64,000 bases of DNA from a bacterium. Its GTDB lineage: Bacteria > CAIWAD01. The notes under the pieces are model-generated. The model was given only the letters and a program-made list of their open reading frames with translations, made no database searches and was not told the DNA's origin. A program made the position numbers and the translations under genes. Positions 24,742-33,414 of this stretch are shown here, one piece after another. The stretch covers positions 1-64,000 of the forward strand of contig JAUIFJ010000007.1 in assembly GCA_030429345.1 (NCBI GenBank). Direction: 5' to 3'. The first letter of the stretch is position 1. The number at the start of each line of letters is the position of its first letter.

Positions 24742-24947
24742 GGGGAAGATCCTTTCCAGATGATGGGACGCAGCCTGCCAATTTCTCGGGGCTGCACCAT
24801 TGACGCGTGTCAATTCTGTCCCGCAAACTGTTTCTATCGGCACAATGTGCTCCCGACCTGACCTCGCCATTCCCCGAAGCGGATTCCGGCAGCCGCCTGC
24901 GCTCGCAAGTCCCTATCTTCCCGACCGTTCAAGCAATCCCGCGCTCC

Positions 24948-25853
24948 GTGGAGGATCCCCTGCTGCCCGCTCTGTACCCCTTCCTTCTCAGCCTGTGGCT
25001 GGCCCTTCCCGCCCTGGCCGGCAGACCGAATGCCCCCGGCTCCGGTCCGCTGGGCTTCCTGCCTCCCCTGGGGCCGGTAGTGGCGCACCCGGATTCCGGC
25101 TGGGTCGCCCTTTCCCGCAATGGAAACGAGATCCTGCATTTCACCCGCTCGGGCTGGCTTCGGCGCAGCGGAGGCAGCGGCACCCGGGAGCAGGGGCTGC
25201 TGGAGGCGCTGGATCTGCAGGGCCTGCAGGGGCTGCACACTCTTGTGCTCGATCTGGGCAACCGCCGCATGGTGTATTACGACCGCGGCCTGCGCGTGCT
25301 CTTCCGCGAGCAGCTTCCCAGCGTCTTCGACGCCTGGACGGAAGAGGACCTGGAGGAGTGCGAGCAGCCGCGCTTCCTGCTCGCCAACCGCGCTGGCACC
25401 CTGCTGCTGCTCGCGCCGGATCCGCCCTGCATCCTGCTGCGCGATGGCCCCGGCAGGCCCTGGCGCCGGTTGCTGCGAGGCAGCCTGGGCCTGGCGCTGG
25501 AAGAGCTGGATGACTGCCTGCTGACCGGCCTGGATCTCTGGCTGATGGAAAGCCGCGAAGGCGGAGCGCTGCTGCAGGGAATCAGCCTCGAGGGCGCTCC
25601 CCGAAAGGCGAGCTTCCATTCCGGACTGCAGGCCCTGGTCGCGGATCCGGATCACGACCGCCTGCTGCTGCTGAAACGAAGCGAGACGCATCTGTTGCTG
25701 GAGCAGGACGGCAAGCTGCTGCGCCGCTGCCTGCTGCCGGCGGGGCTGGGCGCTGTGCGCTCCGCCAGTCTCGGAGCCGGCGGCCTGCTGGCCGTGGATG
25801 AGGCGGGACAGGCCTGGTGGCTGGCATTCGATCCCGCCGGCGGAAGGCCGTGA
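24948..25853 (+). CDS. exported protein with beta-propeller-like repeats, partner of the SprA-like protein
   Basis: A 301-residue protein with a signal peptide (PFLLSLWLALPALAG). The rest repeats short beta motifs such as GWVALSRNGNEILHF, NRRMVYYDRGLRVLF, DRLLLLKRSETHLLL and GQAWWLAFD, in the style of NHL/six-bladed propellers, but I cannot name the family. The start is uncertain: GTG at 24948 is used here, but GGAGG at 24950-24954 is better placed for a CTG at 24963, which would begin exactly at the signal peptide. It overlaps the next gene (GTGA). Confidence 0.65.
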   Translation: MEDPLLPALYPFLLSLWLALPALAGRPNAPGSGPLGFLPPLGPVVAHPDSGWVALSRNGNEILHFTRSGWLRRSGGSGTREQGLLEALDLQGLQGLHTLVLDLGNRRMVYYDRGLRVLFREQLPSVFDAWTEEDLEECEQPRFLLANRAGTLLLLAPDPPCILLRDGPGRPWRRLLRGSLGLALEELDDCLLTGLDLWLMESREGGALLQGISLEGAPRKASFHSGLQALVADPDHDRLLLLKRSETHLLLEQDGKLLRRCLLPAGLGAVRSASLGAGGLLAVDEAGQAWWLAFDPAGGRP

Positions 25854-28800
25854 GGACGCTCTTCCTGCTGCTGCTGGGGCTGTGCCTGCTGAAGGCCCGG
25901 GCCGAAGAACTGCGCGTCGGCGGCGAGGAGGAATGGCTGGTCGAGGCGCGGCCCCTTGTGCGGCTGCCGGTTTCGCCGCTGCTGCCGGGCAGTCTGCAGG
26001 TGGAAGGGGCCTCGGGCCTGCTCAGGGAAGGGCAGGACTACAGCATCGATGTGGCCTCGGCAAGCCTCCGCATCCACGACAGCCGTCTCTACGGCAGCAC
26101 CCTGCGGGTGAGGGCGCGGGCCCTGCGCCTGCTCCTGCCTCCTTCCTTGAGCCTGCATCCCGACAGCACCCTGCCGCGGCTCCTGCCCGGCAGCGAAGGC
26201 GACAGCCTGGTCCTGGCGCCCCTGCCCCTTCGTGATACAAGCGACGAGGGCGACCTGCGCTACAGCGGCAGTTTCCTGCGCGGGATCACGGTGGGCAACG
26301 GCGGGTCGGTCGGCATCGAGTCGGGCCTGCAGCTGAAGGTCGACGGGCGCGTGGGGCGCAACATCAACGTGGAAGCCTGGCTGAGTGACAGCGATTCCCC
26401 GATCCAGCCCGAAGGCAACAGCCAGTCCCTGGAAGAGATCGATCGGATCCATGTCAAGGTCTGGTCGCCCAGCTGGCACGCCACCATGGGCGATTTCGAC
26501 CTGGACTGGCAAGGAGGCCACTACCTGGACTACCGCCGGACCGTGGACGGCATCGAGGCCGGCTACAGCGCTTCCGGCGACCGGCTGGGCCTTTTCGGCG
26601 CCATTGCCCGCGGGCGCACGCACCGGCTCGAGTTCCGCGGGCTGGAAGGGGTCCAGGGGCCCTGGCAGCTGCGATCGCAGGCCGGCGAGGAGAACATCCT
26701 GGTGCTGGCGGGCAGCGAGCAGGTCTGGGTCGACGGCGTGCGGATGCGTCGCGGCGAAGACGCGGACTATACCATCGACTACGGCCTTGGGCGGGTCCAC
26801 TTCACCCAGCGCCGCGGGATCACCGCCGACAGCCGGATCCTCGTCGAGTACCAGTACAGCGAACGCCTCTACAATCGCAGGCTGGCGGGAGCGCGGGCGG
26901 GACGGGGCGGCGAGGACTCCTGGCTGCGCTTCGCCTGGGCCAGCGAGAGCGACGATCCCGACAATCCCCTGGAACAGTTCCTGAGCCAGGAAGACCGCGA
27001 GCTGCTGGCCCAGGCCGGCGACAGCGCCCGCGGCTTCCTGGGCAGCGGCATCCGCGAAGTGGATCCCGGAGAAGGCGGCTACCGTTTCCTGGGCGAGGGC
27101 GGCAGCTGGGGCGTATACGAATTCGCCGAGGATCCGCCCGACAGCCTGGCCGGCGACTACCGCTGGGACCTGCGCTTCAGCGAGCTGGGGAGGAACGCGG
27201 AAGGGCTCTTCCTGGGCGACTACGAGCGACGATTCACCAACAGCGGCCGGGCCTATTTCGTCTACGCGGGAGCGTCGGGCGGGGCCTGGGCCCCGGTGAT
27301 CGCCCTGAGTCCGCCGACCTCCCAGGACGTGCTGGCCCTGGATGCCGGGCTGCGCAAGGGAGCGTTCCGCCTGAGCCTGGAAGGCGGCCTGAGCCGTGTG
27401 GACGAGAACCTCTATTCCGGCCTGGACGACGAGGACAACCAGGGCGGAGCGCTCAAGCTCGGGCTGAGCGCCGAGGGGCGTCCCACGCCTCTCGGCCGGC
27501 CGAGGCTGAGGCTCGGCGGGCGCATCGAGCAGGCTCGCTTCCGCAGTTTCCGCCCCCTGGACGAGATCGAGTACGACCGAACCTGGGGCCTGTCGGCCAC
27601 CGGCGAGGAGGACACTCGCCGCCTGGATCTCGAAGTGGGCCTGCAGTCCGGCGACAGCCTGGCCCAGGTGGCCGGAGCCGGGCTGCTGCGCCGCGGCCGG
27701 GCCGACAGCCGCCTCTTCAGCCTGCGCAACCGATTTCCCGCCTGGCAGGGCGCCCGCGTGGAACACGAAGGCAGCTGGCGGCGTCTGCAGCTGGACAGCC
27801 TGGAGTCCCGCAGGCTGGCCGATCGGGCCCTGCTGGAGCAGGCGCTGGGCGCCAGTCTGCTGTCCGGGCAGGCGGACCTGGAAGAGCTGAGCAGGCGGAT
27901 TGCGGGAGACGAAGCCCGCAACACGGGGGAACGGCATGGCGAACTTCGCCTGGGCTTGCTGCAGGATCTCGAGCAGGGCAGGGAGCTGCGCCTGGGGGCC
28001 TTCCGCCGCGAGCGCGAGCGCCTGGAGGGCGGAGAGAACTGGATGAAGCACAGCCGCAGCGAAGGCTACAACGGCGGACTGCGCGCCAGCGGGGACGGGC
28101 TGCGCGGCGAAGCCGGGTTCAGCCGTCGCCGGACCGAGTACAGCCTGGCCGATTCCAGCGACATCACCCGGGACCAGGCCTTCCTGGGACTGCAGCAGAG
28201 GGGAATCGCCCTGGACTGGCAGCTGCACTACCGCGCCGAGAACGCCCTGGCGAGGGATCGTGTCACACAGTATGTGCAGGTGGACAGCCTGCAGGGCGAC
28301 TTCAGTCCGGACCCCTTCCGCCCGGGTGTTTTCGTGCCCGATCCGGACGGCAGCTGGGTCGCCTTCTCCTATGACACGGGACGAGAGCGGGTGGTGGCTT
28401 CGGTCGAACTGGAAAGCGGCCTGCGCTGGCGGCCCGGCGGCCCCTGGAACCTGGCCACCGACACGCGCCTCGAGATCCGCGAACAGGCGCGGGGCGTTTC
28501 CGCCGGCCGCCTCTACCGTTTCGACCCGGCCGTGATGCAAGGCGACTCAAGCCTCAGCGGGGAGCTGCGCCTGCGGCAGGACCTGGACTGGCGGGATGGC
28601 GCGCAGGGACGCTGGCGCCTGCGCCTGCTGGAAGAGCGCCTGCTGGACAACCGCCAGCTGGTCCAGCCGCGCAAGAACCGCACGCGCCGCCTGAGTCTGC
28701 GGCGGCGCTGGAGCACGGGAAGCGACACGCGCTGGCGGGTCCAGGTGGAAAGGCGACGCTTCGCCGAGGACACGGGCGGCCTGCTCTCGCGGGACATCCT

Positions 28801-29185
28801 GGGACACGCCCTCGAGAGCGAGTGGCAGCAGGATCTTCCGCGGGATCTGCTGGCCGGGCTGCGCTTGCGGATCGAGCAGGGGCGGGAAGCGGTGATGGGC
28901 ATCGAGGCCCGGGGCCTGCGGCTGGATCCCGAACTGGAATGGCGCAGCGGCCGCAAGGGAACCCTGCGCGTGGGCGGAAGCTGGCAGCGCGCGCTCAGCG
29001 ATGCCGAGCGCCTGCCCTACGAACTGCTCTCCGGCGCCAGGAAGGGCACGACGACCCGCGCTTCCGCCGAGTTCCGCTACCGGCTGGGCGAGCAGACCAG
29101 CCTCTCGCTTTCCTGGAGCATGGATCGCCTGCCGGAGCAGGAGGCGGTGCACACGGCCCGGGCCCAGATCCAGAGTTTCTTCTGA
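25850..29185 (+). CDS. large SprA-like outer-membrane beta-barrel protein
   Basis: A 1111-residue exported protein (signal peptide RTLFLLLLGLCLLKARA). The N-terminal third has beta-sandwich segments (SGSFLRGITVGNGGSVGIES). At about 285-340 lies WVDGVRMRRGEDADYTIDYG followed by GRVHFTQRRGITADSRILVE, a module that repeats in SprA, the giant T9SS translocon pore of Bacteroidota, and in related proteins of candidate phyla. From about 450 to the end there are many alternating strands with RxRxE patterns ending in ARAQIQSFF, a barrel-like C-terminus. It is half the size of SprA, so probably a relative and not SprA itself. GTG at 25850 overlaps the upstream stop; GGAAGG precedes it. The Omp85 gene follows with a 1-nt overlap. 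Confidence 0.7.
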   Translation: MRTLFLLLLGLCLLKARAEELRVGGEEEWLVEARPLVRLPVSPLLPGSLQVEGASGLLREGQDYSIDVASASLRIHDSRLYGSTLRVRARALRLLLPPSLSLHPDSTLPRLLPGSEGDSLVLAPLPLRDTSDEGDLRYSGSFLRGITVGNGGSVGIESGLQLKVDGRVGRNINVEAWLSDSDSPIQPEGNSQSLEEIDRIHVKVWSPSWHATMGDFDLDWQGGHYLDYRRTVDGIEAGYSASGDRLGLFGAIARGRTHRLEFRGLEGVQGPWQLRSQAGEENILVLAGSEQVWVDGVRMRRGEDADYTIDYGLGRVHFTQRRGITADSRILVEYQYSERLYNRRLAGARAGRGGEDSWLRFAWASESDDPDNPLEQFLSQEDRELLAQAGDSARGFLGSGIREVDPGEGGYRFLGEGGSWGVYEFAEDPPDSLAGDYRWDLRFSELGRNAEGLFLGDYERRFTNSGRAYFVYAGASGGAWAPVIALSPPTSQDVLALDAGLRKGAFRLSLEGGLSRVDENLYSGLDDEDNQGGALKLGLSAEGRPTPLGRPRLRLGGRIEQARFRSFRPLDEIEYDRTWGLSATGEEDTRRLDLEVGLQSGDSLAQVAGAGLLRRGRADSRLFSLRNRFPAWQGARVEHEGSWRRLQLDSLESRRLADRALLEQALGASLLSGQADLEELSRRIAGDEARNTGERHGELRLGLLQDLEQGRELRLGAFRRERERLEGGENWMKHSRSEGYNGGLRASGDGLRGEAGFSRRRTEYSLADSSDITRDQAFLGLQQRGIALDWQLHYRAENALARDRVTQYVQVDSLQGDFSPDPFRPGVFVPDPDGSWVAFSYDTGRERVVASVELESGLRWRPGGPWNLATDTRLEIREQARGVSAGRLYRFDPAVMQGDSSLSGELRLRQDLDWRDGAQGRWRLRLLEERLLDNRQLVQPRKNRTRRLSLRRRWSTGSDTRWRVQVERRRFAEDTGGLLSRDILGHALESEWQQDLPRDLLAGLRLRIEQGREAVMGIEARGLRLDPELEWRSGRKGTLRVGGSWQRALSDAERLPYELLSGARKGTTTRASAEFRYRLGEQTSLSLSWSMDRLPEQEAVHTARAQIQSFF

Positions 29186-30900
29186 TGGCAGTCCTGTCTT
29201 CCATCCTGCTGTTCCTGCTGCTGTGTCACACGCTGCCTGCGCGGGAGTGGACCGTCGACGCCGGGCTGGAGGTCAGCGGCAACCGCCGCATGACCGTCAG
29301 CGACTGGCGGGAGCTGCTGCGGGCCGGGGAAGTCCTGGACGAGAAGCAGCTGCAGCAGGTGCTCGACCTGGCCTTGCGGGCGGCGGCCGAAGAGGCTCTG
29401 CCACTCTGCGAACTGGTGCTCGACCGGAACCCGGAAAGCGGCGTGATCCATTCCCTGCGCGTCGAGGAAGGCCCCCTCTTCCGCATGGGGCAATTGCGGC
29501 TTGAATCGGAGCTGGAGGACCTGGAGGCTTCCGGCTTCCTGCCGCCGGAAACCCTTCTGCGACACGGCACCCTGGAAGAGGGGCTGCGCCTTCTGCTGCA
29601 GGAACTGGAAAAGCGGGGCCGCGCCCGGGCACGTCTGCGCGTGCTGTCGATGCAGCTCTGGCCCGTGGAAGAAGAACTGCGGCTGGACCTGGAGCTTCGC
29701 CTGGAGCAGGCGCAGGAGATCCGCCCGCTGTCGGTCCACTTTCAGGGCCTGCAGAACAGCCGGCCGCAGACCCTGCAACGCCTCGCGCGGCTCAAGGAGG
29801 GGCAGCTCTTCTCGCCCCTACGCAACCGGGAAGCACGGCGCCGCCTGCTGCGCACGGGCTGGTTTGCGCGCGTGGACGGCCCGCTGCTGGCGCTGGGTCC
29901 GGAAGGGGAAGTGCTGCTCGTCGAGGTCGAGGAACTGCCCAGCTACCGTTTCGACGGATTGCTCAGCCTGTTGCCGGGCGAGGAGAACCGCCTGGCCTTC
30001 GACCTTCGCCTCGACCTGGAGAACCTGCTGGGTACGGGCCGCCGGCTGAACCTGGAAGCGGCGCGTCCGGACGGCGTATCCCAGGAACTGCTCTTCCGCT
30101 ACCGCGAGCCCTTCGTGCTCGGCCTGCCCCTGGGGGCGGCCCTGCAGGTGCACCAGCAGATCCAGGACAGCAGCTGGCTGGTGCGCAGCGGGGCCGTCGA
30201 ACTGGACCTGGAGCTGGGCGCGGACACGCGCGTCGGCGGCTTCCTGGGGAGCCGGGAGGTCATTCCCGATTCCAGCAACGGCTACCATCTGCTGGGCATG
30301 GACCGCAGCAGTTCCTGGTCCGCCGGCGCCTGGCTGGAACTGGATCGGCGGGATGAAAGCCTGAATCCGCGCAGCGGCTGGAAGCTGCGGCTCGAGGCCG
30401 AGCAGCGCGAAAGACAAAGCCTCTGGTTCCGGGGCCTGCCGCCCCGGGACGAGGATCGCCGCATTCTGTCGCGCAGCAGCGAACTGCAATGGGTGCTGCC
30501 GCCGCCCCTGCTTTCCGCCACGCCGGCCGGAAGGAACACGGCGCTCTCCTTCCGCTTTTTCGGAGGCTTGCTCAGCCCCGGGGATCCGCCCCTGGAGGAG
30601 CGCGTGGCACTGGGCGGCGAAACCGGTCCGCGAGGCTACCGCGAAGGCCAGTTCCGCGCATTGGACTGGCTGCTGCTGCAGGGAGAGCTGCGCTGGCTGG
30701 CACCGCGCGGAGGACGCTTCTACCTTTTCTGGGACAGCGCGGATTTTCGCACGGCGGCAGGCCGCCTGCGCCGCCATGGGCGAGGCCTGGGGCTGCGCCT
30801 GCCGATCCCGCAGGGAGTCTTCAGCCTGGAGCTGGCCCTGGGGGAGGAATTGGCGCCGGGGCGGGCTCTTTTGCATTTTCGGGTGTTGAGTCGCTTCTAG
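29185..30900 (+). CDS. Omp85 / TamA-like outer-membrane protein
   Basis: A 571-residue exported protein. After the signal peptide (LSSILLFLLLCHTLPA) come about three POTRA-like domains (20-260; VSGNRRMTVSDWRELL, SVHFQGLQNSRPQTLQRL, GWFARVDGPLLAL) and a barrel (265-571) with the Omp85 surface features: LNPRSGWKLRLEAEQ and GGETGPRGYREGQFR (the L6-loop RGY motif). Omp85 proteins insert or translocate outer-membrane proteins. BamA proper is at 37518, so this is a second, TamA-like member, directly coupled (TGATG) to the SprA-like gene; it may serve that large barrel (inference). Confidence 0.82.
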   Translation: MAVLSSILLFLLLCHTLPAREWTVDAGLEVSGNRRMTVSDWRELLRAGEVLDEKQLQQVLDLALRAAAEEALPLCELVLDRNPESGVIHSLRVEEGPLFRMGQLRLESELEDLEASGFLPPETLLRHGTLEEGLRLLLQELEKRGRARARLRVLSMQLWPVEEELRLDLELRLEQAQEIRPLSVHFQGLQNSRPQTLQRLARLKEGQLFSPLRNREARRRLLRTGWFARVDGPLLALGPEGEVLLVEVEELPSYRFDGLLSLLPGEENRLAFDLRLDLENLLGTGRRLNLEAARPDGVSQELLFRYREPFVLGLPLGAALQVHQQIQDSSWLVRSGAVELDLELGADTRVGGFLGSREVIPDSSNGYHLLGMDRSSSWSAGAWLELDRRDESLNPRSGWKLRLEAEQRERQSLWFRGLPPRDEDRRILSRSSELQWVLPPPLLSATPAGRNTALSFRFFGGLLSPGDPPLEERVALGGETGPRGYREGQFRALDWLLLQGELRWLAPRGGRFYLFWDSADFRTAAGRLRRHGRGLGLRLPIPQGVFSLELALGEELAPGRALLHFRVLSRF

Positions 30901-30928
30901 GAAGATCTCGCACGGAGAGCACGGAGAG
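30901..30928. repeat. short CACGGAGAG direct repeat
   Basis: CACGGAGAG occurs twice in a row (30911-30928) right after the Omp85 stop. Such Cxx-GAGAG words are common dispersed intergenic repeats in some bacterial genomes. Confidence 0.4.
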
Positions 30929-30991
30929 GGAGAAGAGATCACAGAGGAAGAGTTGGAGGGCTTGAGTGAGGGGAGACGGGGAGTAGGTGGC

Positions 30992-31903
30992 GTGAGACTT
31001 TGGGATGTGACACGGGGGCTTGTCGAGCTGAGCCGGCCCCTCAATGTGCTGCTGACGGTGCCCGTGGTCTGGCTCGGGGCGGCGCTTGTCGCGGCAGAGG
31101 GGCGACCGCCCCTGCTGGCCACGGCCCTGGCCTGCCTGGTGGTGGCCTGCGCGCTGGGCGCCGGCAACACCTTCAACGACTGGGCGGACCAGGTAGAGGA
31201 CCGCATCAATCGACCGGATCGCCCCCTGCCTTCCGGCCGGCTGAGCCCGGAGATCGCCCTTGCCTGGGCCGGCGTCCAGGCTGTCAACTCCCTGCTGCTG
31301 GCCTGGAAGCTGATGGAGCTGAGCCAGAAGCCGGAACTCTTCCGCATCTGCCTGCTCTGCCTGCTGCTTTTGTTCCATTACGGACTGCGCGGCAAAGGCC
31401 TGGCTTTCTGGGGCAACCTGGAGGTCGCGGCACTGGGCGCTCTGGCCGTTCTGTACGGAGCCCTGGCCCTGCCCGGCTTTCCGGGAGAAGGGCAGGTCTG
31501 GTGGCTCGCCGCCTTTTCCGGCCTGCTGACCCTGCAGCGCGAGGGGCTCAAGGACCTGCAGGACATGGCCGGGGACCGGGCCGCGGGGCGTCACACGGCG
31601 GCGCTGCGCCTGGGCGAGCAAGGCATGGCGCGTCTTCTGCGCGCCACGTCCCTTGGTCCGCTGCTGCTCGCGTTGCTGCTCATTCGGGAGCGTCCGCTGA
31701 CCGGATTGTGCCTTCTGCTGCCCGTGTGCTGGGTCCTGGGTGCGTCGTGGAAGGCGACGAGCCGCCGGGCAGGTCTGCGCCAGGGCCAGGTGAAGGCGGC
31801 CATGCTGCTGGGCCTGCTGCTGTTCTGGCTTTGCGAGGCGGGGCCGCTCGCGCCGACGCCCCGTGTCCCGACCGGCCAGGCAGCGCCTGCGGTCCGTGTA
31901 TGA
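30992..31903 (+). CDS. UbiA family prenyltransferase
   Basis: A 303-residue membrane protein with 8-9 helices. The two magnesium-binding motifs of UbiA enzymes are NTFNDWADQVEDRINRP (NDxxDxxxD) and KDLQDMAGDRAAGRHT. These enzymes move a prenyl chain onto an aromatic ring or glycerol phosphate (ubiquinone, menaquinone, heme O or geranylgeranylglyceryl lipids); the subfamily cannot be fixed, though the ND motif with RPLPSG resembles the geranylgeranylglycerol-phosphate and digeranylgeranyl group. GTG at 30992 is preferred; a TTG at 30953 is possible. Maf follows after 13 bases. Confidence 0.85.
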   Translation: MRLWDVTRGLVELSRPLNVLLTVPVVWLGAALVAAEGRPPLLATALACLVVACALGAGNTFNDWADQVEDRINRPDRPLPSGRLSPEIALAWAGVQAVNSLLLAWKLMELSQKPELFRICLLCLLLLFHYGLRGKGLAFWGNLEVAALGALAVLYGALALPGFPGEGQVWWLAAFSGLLTLQREGLKDLQDMAGDRAAGRHTAALRLGEQGMARLLRATSLGPLLLALLLIRERPLTGLCLLLPVCWVLGASWKATSRRAGLRQGQVKAAMLLGLLLFWLCEAGPLAPTPRVPTGQAAPAVRV

Positions 31904-31916
31904 CAAGGAGAAGAAG

Positions 31917-32522
31917 ATGATCGACGAGTGTGCCCTGCCGCCCCTGATCCTGGCCAGCGGCTCGCCGCGGCGCCGCGAGCTGCTGGGCAACCTGGGGCTG
32001 GACTTCCGCGTGCTGGTGCGGCCGATCGACGAGCACATTCCCCCGGACGCCGAGCCGGGAGCGATCGTCGAGCAGCTTTCCCTGCAGAAGGGGGCCTCCC
32101 TGGCAGAGGAGTATCCCGGCGAACTGGTGCTGAGCGCGGACACGATCGTCGTGCTGGATGACGAGATCCTGGGCAAGCCGGCCGACGAGGCGCAGGCGCG
32201 GCGCATGCTGGCGCGCCTTTCCGGAAGGGAGCACACGGTCTACACCGGTTTTGCCCTGCAGTACCAGGGCCGTCGCCGCGCGGCCCACGAGCGTACACGC
32301 GTCCGGTTCCATTCCCTGAGCAAGACCCAAATCCGCCTCTATGCCGCCAGCGGCGAATGCCTGGACAAGGCCGGCGCCTACGGGATCCAGCACCTGGGCG
32401 CGCTGCTGGTGGAAGGGGTCGAAGGCTGCTACTTCAATGTGATGGGCTTGCCGCTGGCCCGGTTGTATCGCGAGCTGCTGGCCTTTGTCCAGGCAGAGGA
32501 CCCGGAAGCGTTCACGAAGTGA
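31917..32522 (+). CDS. maf: Maf nucleotide pyrophosphatase (dTTP/UTP type)
   Basis: A 201-residue house-cleaning enzyme that hydrolyses non-canonical or excess nucleoside triphosphates to monophosphates. Motifs: ILASGSPRRRELL (substrate loop), VLSADTIVVLDDEILGKP (catalytic aspartate), YTGFAL, and YFNVMGLPL. The AAGGAG 7 bases upstream picks the ATG at 31917 over earlier codons. Confidence 0.95.
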   Translation: MIDECALPPLILASGSPRRRELLGNLGLDFRVLVRPIDEHIPPDAEPGAIVEQLSLQKGASLAEEYPGELVLSADTIVVLDDEILGKPADEAQARRMLARLSGREHTVYTGFALQYQGRRRAAHERTRVRFHSLSKTQIRLYAASGECLDKAGAYGIQHLGALLVEGVEGCYFNVMGLPLARLYRELLAFVQAEDPEAFTK

Positions 32523-32600
32523 TACGTGCATTCCGCCGGGAATCGATTTTCCTGGCCGGATTCCTGTGCGGAAATGCGCAAATAGACCTAAACTCCGTCC

Positions 32601-33413
32601 ATGCAAGCTGACAAAGCATCCCGGGATCCCAAGGCCGCCTTCGTTGCCGAACTGAAGGCCGCGCGGGAATTCAACAAGATTTCCCTGAAGGAGATCGGCG
32701 CGGAGACCATGGTCAGCCTGCGCTACCTCCAGAACCTGGAGAACGGCGACTGGCAGGAGATTCCGCGTCCCTACCTGCGCGGCTATCTGATCAACTACGC
32801 CGAATGCGTTGGCATGAACCTGGAGCGGGTCCTGCGCTCCTTCGACGAGCTCGATTGGCAGGGCGAGAGTCCCAGCCAGATCGCCGACCGCAGCGGTCCG
32901 GTGACTCGTCCTGCAGGTTCGGGCCAGGACGGCCCGCTGGTCCCGCCGCTGATCACCCTGATCCCCTTGAGGAAAAAGATTACCCTGGCCTTGCTGGGAA
33001 CGATCCTCGTGCTCGTGGTGGCCTGGGTGGTCTGGCTTTTCAATCACGAGAGCGCCCAGGAAAGCGTGGGCGATGGGGATTTCCGCCGCACCATCGAAAG
33101 CGCGCGGCAGGACGATGCCCAGGCCCGATTGCTGCTGCAGGAGCTGGAACCGCGCCAGCTGAGCCTGCGCCTGCAAAGGCCTGGACGGTTGCGTCTAAGC
33201 GCCGGGGACAGTCTTGTCTTTGAAGGGGAGTGGCCCGCCGACTCCCTCTATCGTTTCCGCAGCACGGCGGAACTGAGCCTGCAGGCGGAACGTGCTGAAG
33301 ATCTGGAACTTTCCTGGGACGGGGAAACCCTGGACCTGGGCGCGCACAGCGGCGCGGTGCTGATCCAGCTCTCGCAACGGGGCCTCAAGGTGCGCCCGCT
33401 GGGGCAGGACTAG
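32601..33413 (+). CDS. rodZ: RodZ-like helix-turn-helix membrane protein
   Basis: A 270-residue bitopic protein. Residues 10-75 are the RodZ-type HTH (LKAAREFNKISLKEIGAET..., RYLQNLENGDWQEIPRPYLRGYLINYA in separate parts). A linker with basic residues leads to one membrane helix (about 128-148, ITLALLGTILVLVVAWVVWL), and a C-terminal periplasmic beta-domain of the DUF4115 type (175-270). RodZ links MreB to the elongasome in rod-shaped cells. mreB is not in the window. The next gene starts 2 bases after its stop. Confidence 0.85.
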   Translation: MQADKASRDPKAAFVAELKAAREFNKISLKEIGAETMVSLRYLQNLENGDWQEIPRPYLRGYLINYAECVGMNLERVLRSFDELDWQGESPSQIADRSGPVTRPAGSGQDGPLVPPLITLIPLRKKITLALLGTILVLVVAWVVWLFNHESAQESVGDGDFRRTIESARQDDAQARLLLQELEPRQLSLRLQRPGRLRLSAGDSLVFEGEWPADSLYRFRSTAELSLQAERAEDLELSWDGETLDLGAHSGAVLIQLSQRGLKVRPLGQD

Positions 33414-33414
33414 C

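Noticed and set aside
25652-28540. 962-codon antisense frame opposite the SprA-like gene
   Set aside because: Gln/Ala/Pro-rich shadow with no motif; the sense strand has a signal peptide and known modules.
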